NCBI GenBank assembly: GCA_000621185.1
Contig: KK211221.1
Location: forward strand, 1 to 64,000
DNA from: Franconibacter pulveris DSM 19144
GTDB taxonomy: Bacteria > Pseudomonadota > Gammaproteobacteria > Enterobacterales > Enterobacteriaceae
Direction of reading: 5' to 3'
DNA: 64,000 bases
The notes below the pieces were generated by a model, which saw only the letters and a list, made by a program, of their open reading frames with translations, was not told where the DNA came from and did no database searches. The position numbers and the translations under genes are program-made. Shown in pieces: positions 45,363-55,790 of the stretch; position 1 is the first letter of the stretch, and every line of letters starts with the position of its first letter.

Positions 45363-45902
45363 TTACGCTTTATTGTTCAGTACCAGTTGCCCGTTACTGT
45401 CGAGCGGGATACGCGTTCCCGGGTCGTTATCCATACGGACTTTGCCCTGCTGGTCGCCTATCTTGTAGGTCACATCGTAGCCGAGCATTTTTTCTGATTT
45501 TTCATAAACCGTTTTGCAACGTTGCTGCGTAGTGGTGTAGGTGTCTCGCTCCTGCATGGCGCCCTGCACCTGATTGCCAGCATAACCACCGCCCAGCGCA
45601 CCGACTACCGTGGCGACATCTTTACCGCGCCCGCCGCCAAACTGATGGCCGATGACGCCGCCTGCTACCGCGCCCAATACTGAACCGGCTATACGGTTCT
45701 CATCCTGCACGGGACGACGATGGGTGACGGTGACATTGCGGCATTCCTGGCGCGGCGTTTTAACGGTTTCTTTAATAGGCGTGGCGGAGACCACCTGCGC
45801 GTATTCCGGCCCGCGATTAAAGACATTCATACTGGCAACCGCCGCGACGCCCAGTGCTGCGGCCATGCCAATCCCTATACCCGCTAACATTGATTTATTC
45901 AC
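45363..45902 (-). CDS. ycfJ: Glycine-zipper 2TM protein YcfJ
   Basis: The product is 179 aa, almost identical in plan to E. coli YcfJ. It has an N-terminal membrane anchor (LAGIGIGMAAALGVAAV) and a central glycine-zipper (GSVLGAVAGGVIGHQF ... VATVVGALGGGYAGNQV). A conserved C-terminal part contains two cysteines (RQECRNVTV and QQRCKTVY). It is probably an envelope protein; its function is not established. The promoter lies in the 200 bp upstream. Confidence 0.93.
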   Translation of the reverse strand: MNKSMLAGIGIGMAAALGVAAVASMNVFNRGPEYAQVVSATPIKETVKTPRQECRNVTVTHRRPVQDENRIAGSVLGAVAGGVIGHQFGGGRGKDVATVVGALGGGYAGNQVQGAMQERDTYTTTQQRCKTVYEKSEKMLGYDVTYKIGDQQGKVRMDNDPGTRIPLDSNGQLVLNNKA

Positions 45903-46099
45903 AGGAATATCCTCCCGGCTTTGTTACTGCTATCTATTTTGCAACCGGATGTGACGAAAGCCACCAGGAAAAAGGCTAAAAACCGCCAGTTTATTGGGTA
46001 CTTTCAAGGGATTGAGAGAAGTCTGAAGGGAAAATTGTGATTAAGGTAAAATTTTTGACACGTCCCCCTTCACCTGAGCGAAGGGGGAGCTTTCCGTTA

Positions 46100-47407
46100 T
46101 TAATGCAGCTTGAGGCGAGGTCGAATTACGCGGTTAATACTGCCTACCAGCATCATGAGCCCTGTTCTAAAGTAGCCGTGCAGCGCTATCTGATGCATAC
46201 GATAAAGCGAAATATAAACAAAGCGCGCAATACGTCCTTCCACCATCATTGAGCCGCGCATCAGGTTGCCCATCAGGCTGCCTACGGTCGAGTAGTTGGA
46301 AAGCGAAACCAGCGAGCCGTGATCTTTATAAACGTAGGCCTTGAGCGGTTTACCTTTGATCTGCGCCAGAATGTTATCCAGCGCGCAGTCAGCCATCTGG
46401 TGGGCAGCCTGAGCGCGCGGCGGTACAAACCCGCCTTCCGGACGCGGGCAAGAAGCGCAGTCGCCAATAGCGAAAATATCCGCATCGCGCGTAGTCTGCA
46501 GGGTAGGCTCCACCACCAGCTGATTGATACGGTTTGTTTCCAGGCCGCCAATCTCTTTCATGAAGTCAGGGGCTTTAATACCTGCCGCCCAGACCATCAG
46601 ATCCGCCTCAATGAACTCGCCGCTTTTGGTATGAAGACCATTCGCTTGCGCGCTGGTCACCATGGTATTGGTCAGCACGCGTACGCCCATTTTCGTCAGT
46701 TCGTTATGCGCCGCACCAGAAATACGCGGCGGCAGCGCAGGCAGGATGCGTTCGCCCGCTTCCACCAGCGTCACGTTCAGTGCTTCGTTGGTCAGACCCT
46801 TATAGCCGTAGCTGTGCAGCTGTTTTACTGCATTATGCAGCTCTGCGGAAAGTTCTACGCCCGTCGCGCCGCCGCCCACGATAGCGATGTTAACTTTGCC
46901 GCTGGCGCCCAGATTGGCAGAGTGCTTCAGGAACAGGTTGAGCATTTCCTGATGGAAACGGCGCGCCTGATGCGGATTATCAAGGAATATGCAGTTCTCT
47001 TTTACGCCCGGCGTATTGAAGTCGTTTGAAGTACTGCCCAGCGCCATCACCAGTGTGTCATAAGCCAGCTTGCGCTCTGGTACCAGAAGTTCGCCCTTCT
47101 CATCGCGAACTTCAGCAAGCGTAATGGTTTTCTGCTCGCGGTTGATATCCATAACCGAGCCCAACTGGAACTGGAAATGGTGATTGCGCGCGTGCGCCAG
47201 ATAGCTCAACGCATCGACGCCTTCATCCAGTGAACCGGTAGCCACTTCGTGCAGCAGCGGTTTCCACAGGTGGCTGTGGTTGCGATCGACCAGGGTGATT
47301 TTGGCTTTTTTACTGCGGCCCAGTTTGTGACCGAGCTGCGTCGCCAGCTCAAGCCCACCAGCACCCCCGCCGACAATCACAATCTTTCTTAATGGCGTAG
47401 TCAACAT
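46100..47407 (-). CDS. ndh: NADH dehydrogenase II (NDH-2)
   Basis: The 435-aa product fits E. coli Ndh (434). This membrane-associated flavoprotein oxidises NADH and reduces ubiquinone without pumping protons. The FAD-binding [17 protein letters not shown] and NADH-binding [15 protein letters not shown] motifs are clear, as is [20 protein letters not shown]. The C-terminus is basic ([12 protein letters not shown]) for membrane binding. A perfect FNR palindrome lies upstream, matching anaerobic repression known in E. coli. Confidence 0.97.
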   Translation of the reverse strand: MLTTPLRKIVIVGGGAGGLELATQLGHKLGRSKKAKITLVDRNHSHLWKPLLHEVATGSLDEGVDALSYLAHARNHHFQFQLGSVMDINREQKTITLAEVRDEKGELLVPERKLAYDTLVMALGSTSNDFNTPGVKENCIFLDNPHQARRFHQEMLNLFLKHSANLGASGKVNIAIVGGGATGVELSAELHNAVKQLHSYGYKGLTNEALNVTLVEAGERILPALPPRISGAAHNELTKMGVRVLTNTMVTSAQANGLHTKSGEFIEADLMVWAAGIKAPDFMKEIGGLETNRINQLVVEPTLQTTRDADIFAIGDCASCPRPEGGFVPPRAQAAHQMADCALDNILAQIKGKPLKAYVYKDHGSLVSLSNYSTVGSLMGNLMRGSMMVEGRIARFVYISLYRMHQIALHGYFRTGLMMLVGSINRVIRPRLKLH

Positions 47408-47539
47408 GACCCCCTTAAAACATTAACCAATTGTTAAGTTAAAGTTATGAAAATAACTTTTAATTAACAACAGGTTAGCCGACTGAAACGTTACAACACG
47501 TCTGAGAATATCATGAACGGTGCATTGGTCATACCAAAA

Positions 47540-47553
47540 TTGATATGCATCAA
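47540..47553 (-). promoter_or_regulatory. FNR site upstream of ndh
   Basis: TTGATATGCATCAA is a perfect FNR palindrome (TTGAT-N4-ATCAA), about 140 bp before the ndh start. FNR represses ndh without oxygen in E. coli. Confidence 0.85.
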
Positions 47554-47573
47554 TTTTTTCTGCCGAAATGATA

Positions 47574-47603
47574 AACAAAAGGGTCAGCCGAAGCTGACCC
47601 TTT
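47574..47603 (-). terminator. ycfP terminator
   Basis: AAAGGGTCAGC/GCTGACCCTTT with a TTCG loop (47578-47603) is followed by TTGTTT on the minus strand. Confidence 0.9.
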
Positions 47604-47626
47604 CAGTATGGGATGATAATGACGCC

Positions 47627-48169
47627 TTAGCCTAAGGTTTTAAACGCCTTGATGCGCTGTAAGTGCGGAGAAATGTTTTTAAACTTGTGGGTTTGCTCTT
47701 CGTCCCAGACGATTTCGTAATAGTGGTGCAGCAAATCCGCCGAGCGCTGACTGTCCAGCGCCTCATCCTGACGGGAGAGGATAACCAGGCAGCGGTCGCG
47801 GTTTTTCTCCCGAAAGTTCTCTACGCATTTGGTGGCGATATCCACATACTCTTCCGGACGATCTATCTTGCCTTCCATATTTTCATAAGGAAACAGGTTC
47901 GGGTTGAAAATAACCTGCCGCATGTCGCACAGAAAACCAATCCGCTCGGCCCAGTAGCCACCAAGCCCTACGCCACAAATGAGCGGGCGGTCGTCGACGT
48001 TCAGCTGCAGCATTTTATCGACTTCTTTGAGTAGATGCTGCATATCGTGTTTCGGATGACGCGTGCTGTAGCTAATCAAGCGTACGTCCGAATCGATAAA
48101 CTGCAGTTGCAGCACTTTTTCATGATTGCCCGGGCTATTCGAATCAAAACCGTGTAAGTAGATAATCAT
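47627..48169 (-). CDS. ycfP: YqiA/YcfP-family alpha/beta fold protein
   Basis: The 180-aa product has the E. coli YcfP length. It starts [17 protein letters not shown], with the oxyanion HGF motif of esterase-like alpha/beta hydrolases; the nucleophile elbow position reads [15 protein letters not shown], where Gly replaces the usual Ser, so hydrolase activity is doubtful. Function is unknown. It is downstream of nagZ on the same strand, as in E. coli. Confidence 0.93.
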   Translation of the reverse strand: MIIYLHGFDSNSPGNHEKVLQLQFIDSDVRLISYSTRHPKHDMQHLLKEVDKMLQLNVDDRPLICGVGLGGYWAERIGFLCDMRQVIFNPNLFPYENMEGKIDRPEEYVDIATKCVENFREKNRDRCLVILSRQDEALDSQRSADLLHHYYEIVWDEEQTHKFKNISPHLQRIKAFKTLG

Positions 48170-48209
48170 CGCATCCTCACCACAGTAAGCGTAAGCGGCC
48201 AGCGGCGCG

Positions 48210-49235
48210 TTATTGCCCCGCTTTATGCGCCTGCCAGCGTGCGTTCAGCGCTTCAAGCTGATTGTGTATCGTTTTCCAGCGCGTTGACGACGTCAATTCC
48301 TGACGCGTAAATGAACCTTTATGATACAAATTCGTAACACGCTCTGCTTTGATCGGCGACAGGTTCTCCAGCACGCTCACTGCGCCTTTACGATTATTAC
48401 AGACGAGGATCATATCGCAACCCGCATCCAGCGAGGCTTGCCCACGTTCGGCATAGCTGCCCATAATCGCTGCGCCTTCCATTGACAAATCGTCAGAGAA
48501 AATCACGCCGTCAAAGCCCAGTTCCTGCCGCAAAATCTTTTTCAGCCAGTAAGGCGAACCGCTGGCAGGCCTTGGGTCGATTTCGCTGTAGATAACGTGA
48601 GCCGGCATAATTGCGTCAAGCATGTTGTAACTAATTAGTTCACGGAAGATAGTCATGTCATGCTGGCGGATGACTTCCGCCGGACGCGTGTCGCGCGGCG
48701 TCTCTTTATGTGAATCCGCCGTCACCGCGCCATGCCCCGGGAAATGCTTGCCTGTGCTCTTCATTCCCGCTTCCCGCATCCCTTCAATAAAGCGGGCGGC
48801 AAGCGCACGCGCTTTTTGCGGCTCGGCATGAAACGAGCGCTCGCCGATAGCCGCGCTGATATGGCCGATATCCAGCACCGGAGCGAAGCTGATATCAATA
48901 TCCATCGCTATCATTTCGCACGCCATCAGCCATCCAGCCTCACGCGCCAGAGCGCCGCCCTCTTCCTGCCCAAGCAGCGCGCCGTAAGCTTGCGCAGCAG
49001 GAAGCGCGGTAAACCCTTCGCGAAAACGCTGCACGCGGCCGCCTTCCTGATCGACCGCCACAACCAGATGATTGCGCGAAGCGGCGCGAATTTGCCTGAC
49101 CAGCTCGCGCAATTGCTCCGGATCGTGGTAGTTGCGCGTAAAGAGAATGAGCCCTCCTACCAGCGGATGCTGAAGAATCTCACGCTCCTCGCCATCCAGC
49201 TCAAAACCTGCCACATCCAACATTACCGGACCCAC
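48210..49235 (-). CDS. nagZ: Beta-N-acetylhexosaminidase NagZ
   Basis: The 341-aa product equals E. coli NagZ when started at GTG 49235, which has AGAGAGG just upstream. It removes GlcNAc from 1,6-anhydro-muropeptides in cell-wall recycling and so influences AmpC induction. The family-3 signatures are present: [18 protein letters not shown] (catalytic His) and [20 protein letters not shown] (nucleophile Asp). It overlaps closely with thiK upstream (1-bp gap). Confidence 0.96.
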   Translation of the reverse strand: MGPVMLDVAGFELDGEEREILQHPLVGGLILFTRNYHDPEQLRELVRQIRAASRNHLVVAVDQEGGRVQRFREGFTALPAAQAYGALLGQEEGGALAREAGWLMACEMIAMDIDISFAPVLDIGHISAAIGERSFHAEPQKARALAARFIEGMREAGMKSTGKHFPGHGAVTADSHKETPRDTRPAEVIRQHDMTIFRELISYNMLDAIMPAHVIYSEIDPRPASGSPYWLKKILRQELGFDGVIFSDDLSMEGAAIMGSYAERGQASLDAGCDMILVCNNRKGAVSVLENLSPIKAERVTNLYHKGSFTRQELTSSTRWKTIHNQLEALNARWQAHKAGQ

Positions 49236-49236
49236 A

Positions 49237-50076
49237 TTAACCTCTCTTTCTTCCTGATACACCGCACTGACGCCATGTGTCGTCCGCCAGTGCGATAAAT
49301 TGTCGATTGTTCGTTTCCCGCCAGCGCCGTTCATACCAACCCGCCATCAGCAGACAGACCCAGGGCCGCCAGCGCTTTACCTGACGTTGCAGGGCTGTCA
49401 CGCTGATGGCAGCCAGTTGTGCATAGCTGGCAACCAGCGCCTCTCGTTCTCGCTCCTCAAGCCAGACCGAAGCCAGCTCAAGGGCAATATCGCCGTCGCC
49501 TGCATATTCCCAGTCGATCAGTTTTATTCCCCCGGCCTGATGCACCAGGTTGCCCGGGTGAACATCCATATGCAACGGCGCAAGCCGCAGCGGCCGTGGC
49601 TCCCCCTGGCGACGCAGCCTTTTTAGCAAGTGCAGCCAGGCTGCGGTTCTCCTCGCGGGATCGCACGCTTGCCAGTCATGTTCCAGCAAGGGAAGGAGTT
49701 GGACGCGCCAGCCGAAACGAGGCTGTTGATGCAAATGATACAGCAGAGAAGCAAGTTGTGGGACTGGCGGCATAACAGGGTTTATCGCGCCAGGCAGATA
49801 ATCGGCGACCAGCCATCCTTCGGCTAAAAAATGGGGTTGCGGCGCAAGGCTTGTCGGCATCTGGCGCAGCACTCTGTACAGGCGGGAAAACGTTACGCCG
49901 TTTTGCTGAGCGTCGGGTCGCGCACGCGCAATGAACTCGCGTTCGCCAAGCGTAACGCGCCAGGCGCCGCCGCTCAGTCCGTCAAGCTCAGATAAAACAC
50001 CGGCGGCCGAAGCCGCCGGGAAATGTCGGGAAAGAAGCGACTGCAGCGTCGCTTTACTGGGTTTGCTGTACCGCAC
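49237..50076 (-). CDS. thiK: Thiamine kinase
   Basis: The 279-aa product matches E. coli ThiK (274) in plan. It is an aminoglycoside-phosphotransferase-like kinase that phosphorylates salvaged thiamine. The catalytic loop [13 protein letters not shown] and the metal-binding [16 protein letters not shown] are visible, with GLSGGAWRV as the ATP-binding start. The likely start is GTG 50076, overlapping the lpoB 3' end by 23 bp. Confidence 0.93.
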   Translation of the reverse strand: MRYSKPSKATLQSLLSRHFPAASAAGVLSELDGLSGGAWRVTLGEREFIARARPDAQQNGVTFSRLYRVLRQMPTSLAPQPHFLAEGWLVADYLPGAINPVMPPVPQLASLLYHLHQQPRFGWRVQLLPLLEHDWQACDPARRTAAWLHLLKRLRRQGEPRPLRLAPLHMDVHPGNLVHQAGGIKLIDWEYAGDGDIALELASVWLEEREREALVASYAQLAAISVTALQRQVKRWRPWVCLLMAGWYERRWRETNNRQFIALADDTWRQCGVSGRKRG

Positions 50077-50713
50077 CTTTGCCTGACCAGATAATTTCGC
50101 CGGTTTGCACCAGCATCAACTGCATTTGCAATGTCGGCGCGCCGACGCTGCCGCTGGCATTGCTGTAAAGCACATACTGTGCGCCGACGTTACGGGCGAT
50201 GCCAATCGCTTTGCTGCGCGAGCCAAGGCTGTCCTGCGGGGAAAGCCCCAGTTGCTGCTTCGCCATCGCCAGTTGTTGGGCGGAAACGAGAGTAAATTTA
50301 TTGTTGTTGGCCAGCGCCCCGCGCAGCGCTTCGGTTGCCGCTGAAGTCTGCAGCGAACCGTTGGTGCGGTTGTTAACGCTGTCCACCAGCAGCACGCTAC
50401 CGGCATTCACGCCCTGGGCCTGCAGCATTTTGCCGACCATCGGCTGCATCGCGCCGCTCCAGTCGTAAGTGCGCACTTTCGGCTCTGCCGGTGCAGTTTC
50501 CGCCGGATGTTCAATCGGGCCCGGCTGCGTGGGAACGCTCGGGACGGAAGGCACCGTCGGTACCGGCTGCGTTGGCGGCAGCGGTTGAGTCGGCTGCTGG
50601 GGCGTCGGCTGAGCCTCTTCCACCGGCGCGGGCTGCTGCTCGCCGCGCATAATACATCCAGAAAGCAGCATGGCTATGATGCCAGGCAGCACATAGCGAT
50701 AAAATCTGATCAA
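50054..50713 (-). CDS. lpoB: Penicillin-binding protein activator LpoB
   Basis: This is a 219-aa outer-membrane lipoprotein. The lipobox is MLLSGC; a long proline-rich linker (about residues 28-75, with PTQPLPPTQPVPTVPSV) spans the periplasm. The globular domain (YDWSGAMQPMVGKML ... [13 protein letters not shown]) activates PBP1B. It follows ycfL by a few bases. Confidence 0.95.
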   Translation of the reverse strand: MIRFYRYVLPGIIAMLLSGCIMRGEQQPAPVEEAQPTPQQPTQPLPPTQPVPTVPSVPSVPTQPGPIEHPAETAPAEPKVRTYDWSGAMQPMVGKMLQAQGVNAGSVLLVDSVNNRTNGSLQTSAATEALRGALANNNKFTLVSAQQLAMAKQQLGLSPQDSLGSRSKAIGIARNVGAQYVLYSNASGSVGAPTLQMQLMLVQTGEIIWSGKGAVQQTQ

Positions 50714-50723
50714 GGTTCACCCC

Positions 50724-51101
50724 TTACAAATAAAGATACAGACGCACCTTACGCGCGCCGTAGAACGACGAAATGGCAGTGACGGTCACTTGCCCTTTCG
50801 CAGGCACAATAATGGTTTTAGGTACTTCCAGCGGCTGCACTTCCAGCCCCTTTTCGTCATACCAGTAATAACGATAATGAACGGCGACAGCGCTGTCTCT
50901 TTCATTGTAAATCGTTGACGAAGCCGTGGGCCGCCCTTCTGGCAAAGAAAAGTCTGGTTTTTCGGCGGTTATACCGGCAGCCAACATGCTGGACTCCATT
51001 ACCAGCGCCTGTTTTTCATTGACCGGAATGGCAGGACGCGAGCTGCACCCCGTCACCACTAAGGTTGCTGCAAGCATCCAGGCAAGGCGAGAAAACCGCA
51101 T
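50724..51101 (-). CDS. ycfL: Lipoprotein YcfL
   Basis: The 125-aa product equals E. coli YcfL when started at ATG 51101, one base after hinT. Signal and lipobox read LAATLVVTGC. The mature part carries STIYNERDSAVAVHYRYYWY and ends ARKVRLYLYL, a DUF1425-type beta domain. The role is unknown; it neighbours LpoB. Confidence 0.92.
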   Translation of the reverse strand: MRFSRLAWMLAATLVVTGCSSRPAIPVNEKQALVMESSMLAAGITAEKPDFSLPEGRPTASSTIYNERDSAVAVHYRYYWYDEKGLEVQPLEVPKTIIVPAKGQVTVTAISSFYGARKVRLYLYL

Positions 51102-51102
51102 T

Positions 51103-51462
51103 TTATGCATCCCGGCGCGTAAGCATCGGCCCCAGCGGACGGCCCCCGAGCAGGTGCATATGAATGTGGTAAACCTCCTGCCCGCCATGACGATTACAAT
51201 TCATGATCAGGCGATAGCCATCCTCGGCAATGCCTTCCTGACGGGCGATTTTCGCCGCTACGGTTACCATGCGTCCGAGCGCCTGCTCGTGCGCTTCCGT
51301 TACATCATTTACAGTAGGAATCAGGATATTAGGGATAATAAGAATGTGGGTAGGAGCTTGCGGTGAAATATCCCTGAAAGCGGTAACCAGCTCATCCTGC
51401 CAGACGATATCGGAGGGAATTTCCCGGCGAATAATTTTGCTGAAAATGGTTTCTTCGGCCAT
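51103..51462 (-). CDS. hinT: Purine nucleoside phosphoramidase HinT
   Basis: This is a 119-aa HIT protein. The start [20 protein letters not shown] and the histidine triad [13 protein letters not shown] are diagnostic. It hydrolyses AMP-lysine/phosphoramidates and affects D-alanine metabolism in E. coli. It is first of the hinT-ycfL-lpoB-thiK-nagZ-ycfP run on the minus strand. Confidence 0.97.
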   Translation of the reverse strand: MAEETIFSKIIRREIPSDIVWQDELVTAFRDISPQAPTHILIIPNILIPTVNDVTEAHEQALGRMVTVAAKIARQEGIAEDGYRLIMNCNRHGGQEVYHIHMHLLGGRPLGPMLTRRDA

Positions 51463-51563
51463 GACACTATCCTTCTACATTACCTGTGAAGGGAGTATGA
51501 GCGAGATATTCCTTATCTTTCAACCTCAACGGACGTTTTCTTTTTTAACTGCTGCCCTTTAAA

Positions 51564-51591
51564 ACAAAAAAGGAGGCTTTCGCCTCCTTTT
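51564..51591 (-). terminator. ptsG terminator
   Basis: AAAGGAGGC/GCCTCCTTT with a GAAA loop (51569-51590) is followed by further Ts on the minus strand, just after the ptsG stop. Confidence 0.92.
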
Positions 51592-51607
51592 GTCTCCCCG
51601 GATTTTA

Positions 51608-53041
51608 TTAGCTGTTGCGGATGTAATCATCCATTTCGGTTTTCAGGTTATCGGACTTAGTGCCGAAAATAGCCTGAACGCCGGAACCTGCAACAACTAC
51701 GCCTGCCGCGCCCAATTTCTTCAGGCCAGCCTGGTCGACTTTCGCTACGTCGGCCACGCTAACACGCAGACGGGTAATACAAGCGTCCAGGTTAGTGATG
51801 TTCTCTTTACCACCGAAAGCCGCCACCAGCGCTGGCGCCATTTCGCTGGATGCGCCAGCTTTAGTTTCTTCAGTTGCGTCTTCACGACCCGGGGTTTTCA
51901 GGTCAAGCGCTTTGATCAACACGCGGAACACAGTGTAGTAAACCGCGGCATAACACAGGCCAACAATCGGGAACAGCCACAGCTTACTACCGTTGCCGCT
52001 CAGTACGATAAAGTCGATCAGACCGTGCGAGAAGCTGGTGCCGTCACGCATACCTAGAAGGATACAGATCGGGAATGCCAGACCCGCCAGCACCGCGTGA
52101 ATAGCGTACAGAATCGGCGCAACGAACATGAAGGAGAACTCGATCGGCTCGGTAATGCCCGTCAGGAACGAGGTCAACGCAGCGGAGATCATGATACCGC
52201 CCACTTTCGCGCGGTTTTCCGGCTTAGCGGAATGCCAGATAGCGATAGCAGCAGCCGGCAGACCATACATCTTGAACAGGAAGCCGCCGGAGAGTTTGCC
52301 CGCCGTCGGGTCGCCCGCCATATAACGCGGAATATCGCCGTGGAATACCTGACCAGCAGCGTTGGTGAATTCGCCAATCTGCATCTGGAAAGGAACGTTC
52401 CAGATGTGATGCAGACCAAACGGCACCAGGCAGCGTTCAACAAAACCGTAGATGCCGAATGCGACAACCGGGTTCTGGTAAGCAGCCCATTGAGAGAAGG
52501 TCTGAATAGCAGAGCCAATCGGCGGCCAAATAAAGGAAAGGATCACGCCGAAGATAATCGCGGTCAGACCGGAGATAATCGGAACAAAACGCTTGCCGGC
52601 GAAGAAGCCCAGATACTCAGGAAGCTTGATACGATAGAAGCGGTTGAACATATAAGCTGCAATCGCACCTGCGATGATACCGCCAAGAACGCCGGTATCC
52701 GCGAGGTGTTGCGCCGCAATTTGTTCAGCAGGCAAGTGCAGCACCAGCGGCGCGACCACAGCCATGGTTTTAACCATGATGCCATACGCGACCACCGCAG
52801 CCAGACCCGATACGCCATCATTATTAGTGAAGCCCAGCGCCACACCGATAGCAAAAATAAGCGGCATGTTGGCGAAAACGGAACCGCCCGCTTCAGCCAT
52901 CACATGAGAAACCACTGCCGGCAGCCAGCTGAAGTTTGCGGAACCGACGCCCAGCAGGATACCTGCGATAGGCAGTACGGATACCGGCAGCATCAGCGAT
53001 TTACCTACCTTTTGCAGGTTAGCAAATGCATTCTTAAACAT
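51608..53041 (-). CDS. ptsG: Glucose-specific PTS enzyme IIBC
   Basis: The 477-aa product equals E. coli PtsG. It takes up and phosphorylates glucose with phosphate from EIIA-Glc. The EIIC membrane domain (about 1-320) ends in the ITEPIEFSF region; the EIIB domain has the phospho-cysteine in [16 protein letters not shown]. The upstream region shows CRP, Mlc and SgrS-target elements, so catabolite, glucose and sugar-phosphate-stress control appear conserved. Confidence 0.98.
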   Translation of the reverse strand: MFKNAFANLQKVGKSLMLPVSVLPIAGILLGVGSANFSWLPAVVSHVMAEAGGSVFANMPLIFAIGVALGFTNNDGVSGLAAVVAYGIMVKTMAVVAPLVLHLPAEQIAAQHLADTGVLGGIIAGAIAAYMFNRFYRIKLPEYLGFFAGKRFVPIISGLTAIIFGVILSFIWPPIGSAIQTFSQWAAYQNPVVAFGIYGFVERCLVPFGLHHIWNVPFQMQIGEFTNAAGQVFHGDIPRYMAGDPTAGKLSGGFLFKMYGLPAAAIAIWHSAKPENRAKVGGIMISAALTSFLTGITEPIEFSFMFVAPILYAIHAVLAGLAFPICILLGMRDGTSFSHGLIDFIVLSGNGSKLWLFPIVGLCYAAVYYTVFRVLIKALDLKTPGREDATEETKAGASSEMAPALVAAFGGKENITNLDACITRLRVSVADVAKVDQAGLKKLGAAGVVVAGSGVQAIFGTKSDNLKTEMDDYIRNS

Positions 53042-53194
53042 AATTGAGAGTGCTCCTGAGTATTTGTGCTTTTATACGCGATTCACGCATCAGCCTGTGG
53101 GGAGAAACAGGCCATAAACAGGGCATCTGAGTGCCCTTTTATTTATTACACAGAGTAAAATAAATCCCTCTGTGGTTGTTTGACGGTTATCACG
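53042..53194 (-). promoter_or_regulatory. ptsG control region: SgrS target, Mlc operator, CRP site
   Basis: The last 20 nt before the start codon (53061-53042) read ACTCAGGAGCACTCTCAATT, the E. coli ptsG stretch paired by SgrS around the ribosome site. An AT-rich palindrome TTATTTTACTCTGTGTAATAA (within 53141-53165) matches the Mlc operator. CGTGATAACCGTCAAA (53194-53179) matches the CRP site of the main promoter. A GGGCA/TGCCC hairpin lies in the leader. Confidence 0.8.
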
Positions 53195-53341
53195 TTTCAG
53201 AAAATGACGAAGCGAAAACTTGCATATCTTTACAATAAGGGTATCTGAATGTTTCCAGACGAGCGCTCACCGCCTTTTTCGAGGCGGTGAACTTTACTCG
53301 TTTTGCTTATTAATTACGAGCTTTAAAATAACTGCTAATTT
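53195..53341. other. Intergenic region between ycfH and ptsG
   Basis: It contains a TCACCGCC/GGCGGTGA hairpin (53267-53274 with 53283-53290) after ycfH, with no clear U tract on the minus strand. No gene is supported. Confidence 0.4.
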
Positions 53342-54136
53342 TCAGGCAGATTGCAGGCGGGCAGCGTCGATATGGAACAGTTGAGAAAAATTCTGCGTGG
53401 TGGCTTTCGCCAACTCATCGACGGAAACGCCTTTCAAAACAGCCATATATTCAGCGACGTCCCTGACGAGTGCGGGTTGATTCTCCTTACCACGATGCGG
53501 TACAGGCGCAAGATAAGGCGAATCCGTTTCAATCAATAAGCGATCCAACGGTACGTAACGTGCGGCTTCGCGCAACTGCTCCGCATTACGGAAAGTCACA
53601 ATGCCGGAAAACGAAATATAGAAGCCAAGATCGAGTAGCTTACCCGCCGTTTCACGATCCTCTGTAAAACAGTGTAGTACGCCTGCGCAGTCCATCGCTT
53701 TTTCTTCACGCAAGATAGCTAATGTATCTTCGCGCGCATCGCGGGTGTGCACGATGACCGGCTTGTTGAGCTCGCGACCAATGCGGATATGGTTGCGAAA
53801 TGATTCCTGCTGGCGTGCTTTAGTTTCCGGGGTGTAGTAGTAATCGAGACCAGTTTCCCCCATCGCCACGACACCCGGCTCAGCGGCCAGCGTCCGCAGC
53901 GTTTCTGCATTGTACTCTTCATCCTGATTTAAAGGGTGAACGCCGCAGGAGAACACGACGTTGTCACGCTCTCCCACTAATTCCCGCATTGACTGGTAGC
54001 CCGGCAGCGTAGTGGCGACCGCAAGGAAAAACTTTACGTCCCGCGCTGCGGCTTTCGCCAGAACATCATCAACGTCTTTATGCAGGCTTTCATAATTCAG
54101 GCCATCAAGATGGCAATGGGAGTCGACTAAAAACAT
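53342..54136 (-). CDS. ycfH: TatD-family metal-dependent hydrolase YcfH
   Basis: The 264-aa product fits E. coli YcfH (265). TatD-type metal-site motifs occur in order: DSHCHLDGL, GETGLDYYYTPE, VIVHTRDARED, GVLHCFTED and LLIETDSPYLAPVPHRG. It is a probable deoxyribonuclease or phosphoesterase; the physiological role is unclear. It follows holB by 8 bp, in the tmk-holB-ycfH order of E. coli. Confidence 0.95.
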   Translation of the reverse strand: MFLVDSHCHLDGLNYESLHKDVDDVLAKAAARDVKFFLAVATTLPGYQSMRELVGERDNVVFSCGVHPLNQDEEYNAETLRTLAAEPGVVAMGETGLDYYYTPETKARQQESFRNHIRIGRELNKPVIVHTRDAREDTLAILREEKAMDCAGVLHCFTEDRETAGKLLDLGFYISFSGIVTFRNAEQLREAARYVPLDRLLIETDSPYLAPVPHRGKENQPALVRDVAEYMAVLKGVSVDELAKATTQNFSQLFHIDAARLQSA

Positions 54137-54144
54137 AACGTCTC

Positions 54145-55152
54145 TCAGATAGCAGATGAAGGGAGAAGCGCGCCGGGGCGCAAGTACCGCTCCCAGGTTA
54201 ATAACATTTCACTCAGCACCAGTTCGCGGTTAAGCCCCGCTACGGTTGTCAGTTGCTCCCGACAGTGGAATATATCGCTCAGCATCGCCTGTAGCACGGC
54301 GGCAGAAAGTTGGCTGGAAAGTTGGGAAATGAGCGGCTGACAGTCGGTATTCGTTAACCATTGACCTGCTCCCTGCTGAATTTTGCGCGCATCCAACAGG
54401 AGCGCCGCCAGCCAGAACAGACGCTGGTTTGCTTGCTCATGGTTCAGCACCGTCAGCAAGGCGAGCCAGTCGCGACTGTTCAGCGTCTGAGCCAGTTTCT
54501 CAATCAACGCATGGCGCTGTTGCCACTGTTCAGGCTGTAACAATGCCAGCGCGGCGGCGGGCGCGCCGCTGCTTAAGCGCAGCGCGGCATTTTGCTCTTC
54601 AACCGTGGCCGGAATTTCACGCGCAAGCCAGGCAAGGGCATAGCGCGTTTCAGGCGGTGCGAGATAATAGTAGAAGCAGCGGCTTCGCAGCGTGGCGAGA
54701 AGGCGTTCAGGCTCACGGCAACCGAGAAAGAACCAGGTATTCTCTGGCGGCTCTTCCAGCGTCTTGAGCAGCGCGTTAGCCGCCGCCTCGGTAAGTTGCG
54801 CCGCGTCTTTCAGCCAGACCACTTTTGCCCCGCCCTGCCGTGCCCGCTCATAAAGCTTTTCGGTGATGGCGCGCACGGCGTCAATACCGAGCGTGGTTTT
54901 GCCCTTTTCCGGCTCAGCCACGTAATAATCGGGATGGGTACCCGCCTGCATCAGTTGGCAACCGCGGCAGTGTCCGCAGCTTTTTTGTCCCTGCGGTTGC
55001 TGGCACAGCAGCCAGCGGTTAAGCGCATAGATCAGCGCATCTTCGCCCATACCGGGAAGCGCATGAATCAGCAGCGCATGGTGTCCCCGTCCGGCCTGAT
55101 AAGCGGAAATTAATTGCTCAAAAGAGGGACGTAACCAGGGATACCATTTCAT
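54145..55152 (-). CDS. holB: DNA polymerase III delta' subunit
   Basis: The 335-aa product compares with 334 in E. coli HolB. It is the stator of the clamp loader, with a degenerate P-loop (ALPGMGEDALIYAL), the zinc module CGHCRGCQLM, and the conserved TLRSRC motif that completes the neighbouring ATP site. ATG 55152 overlaps the tmk stop (TAATG), favouring it over an upstream in-frame start. Confidence 0.96.
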   Translation of the reverse strand: MKWYPWLRPSFEQLISAYQAGRGHHALLIHALPGMGEDALIYALNRWLLCQQPQGQKSCGHCRGCQLMQAGTHPDYYVAEPEKGKTTLGIDAVRAITEKLYERARQGGAKVVWLKDAAQLTEAAANALLKTLEEPPENTWFFLGCREPERLLATLRSRCFYYYLAPPETRYALAWLAREIPATVEEQNAALRLSSGAPAAALALLQPEQWQQRHALIEKLAQTLNSRDWLALLTVLNHEQANQRLFWLAALLLDARKIQQGAGQWLTNTDCQPLISQLSSQLSAAVLQAMLSDIFHCREQLTTVAGLNRELVLSEMLLTWERYLRPGALLPSSAI

Positions 55153-55790
55153 TACGCCTGCCCCTTCACCCACCGGGTTACGGTTTCACGTACGGCGGCG
55201 GTCACCTGTTCCAGCGGCTGGCTGGCGTTGATGGTTTTAATACGGCTGTCCGCCGCCGCCAGTTCAAGGTAACGGGCGCGCGTGCGGTTAAAGAAATCGA
55301 CAGATTCCTGTTCGATACGATCCAGTTCGCCACGCGCTCTGGCTCGCTCAAGCCCGATTCGCGGATCAACATCCAGATAAAGCGTTAAATCGGGGGCAAA
55401 ATCACCCAAAACCGCATCACGCAAGGTTGTCAGCAGGTGGCGATCGATGCCGCGCCCGCCTCCCTGGTAGGCCTGGGTGGAGAGATCGTGGCGGTCGCCA
55501 ATCACCCATGCGCCGCGAGCAAGCGCGGGTTTGATAACCGTCTCCACCAGCTGTACGCGCGCGGCATAAAACATCAGCAGTTCTGCTTTATCTGTAATCA
55601 CTTCATCGCCGACCGATTTAATATCCAGAATCAGGCTGCGCAGTTTTTCAGCAAGCAGGGTGCCGCCGGGCTCGCGTGTAAAGACAATATCTGTTACGCC
55701 TGATTCGCCAAGGGCCTCTACAACGGTATTGCGGGCCGTGGTTTTGCCGGCCCCTTCCAGCCCTTCGATGACGATATATTTACTGCGCAT
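55152..55790 (-). CDS. tmk: Thymidylate kinase
   Basis: The 212-aa product phosphorylates dTMP to dTDP. P-loop [12 protein letters not shown], the DR motif [18 protein letters not shown] and the lid segment are present. It overlaps mltG upstream by 11 bp and holB downstream by one base. Confidence 0.97.
   Translation of the reverse strand: MRSKYIVIEGLEGAGKTTARNTVVEALGESGVTDIVFTREPGGTLLAEKLRSLILDIKSVGDEVITDKAELLMFYAARVQLVETVIKPALARGAWVIGDRHDLSTQAYQGGGRGIDRHLLTTLRDAVLGDFAPDLTLYLDVDPRIGLERARARGELDRIEQESVDFFNRTRARYLELAAADSRIKTINASQPLEQVTAAVRETVTRWVKGQA

Noticed and set aside
52097..53047. 316-codon plus-strand frame opposite ptsG
   Set aside because: Antisense shadow of ptsG with no recognisable motif.
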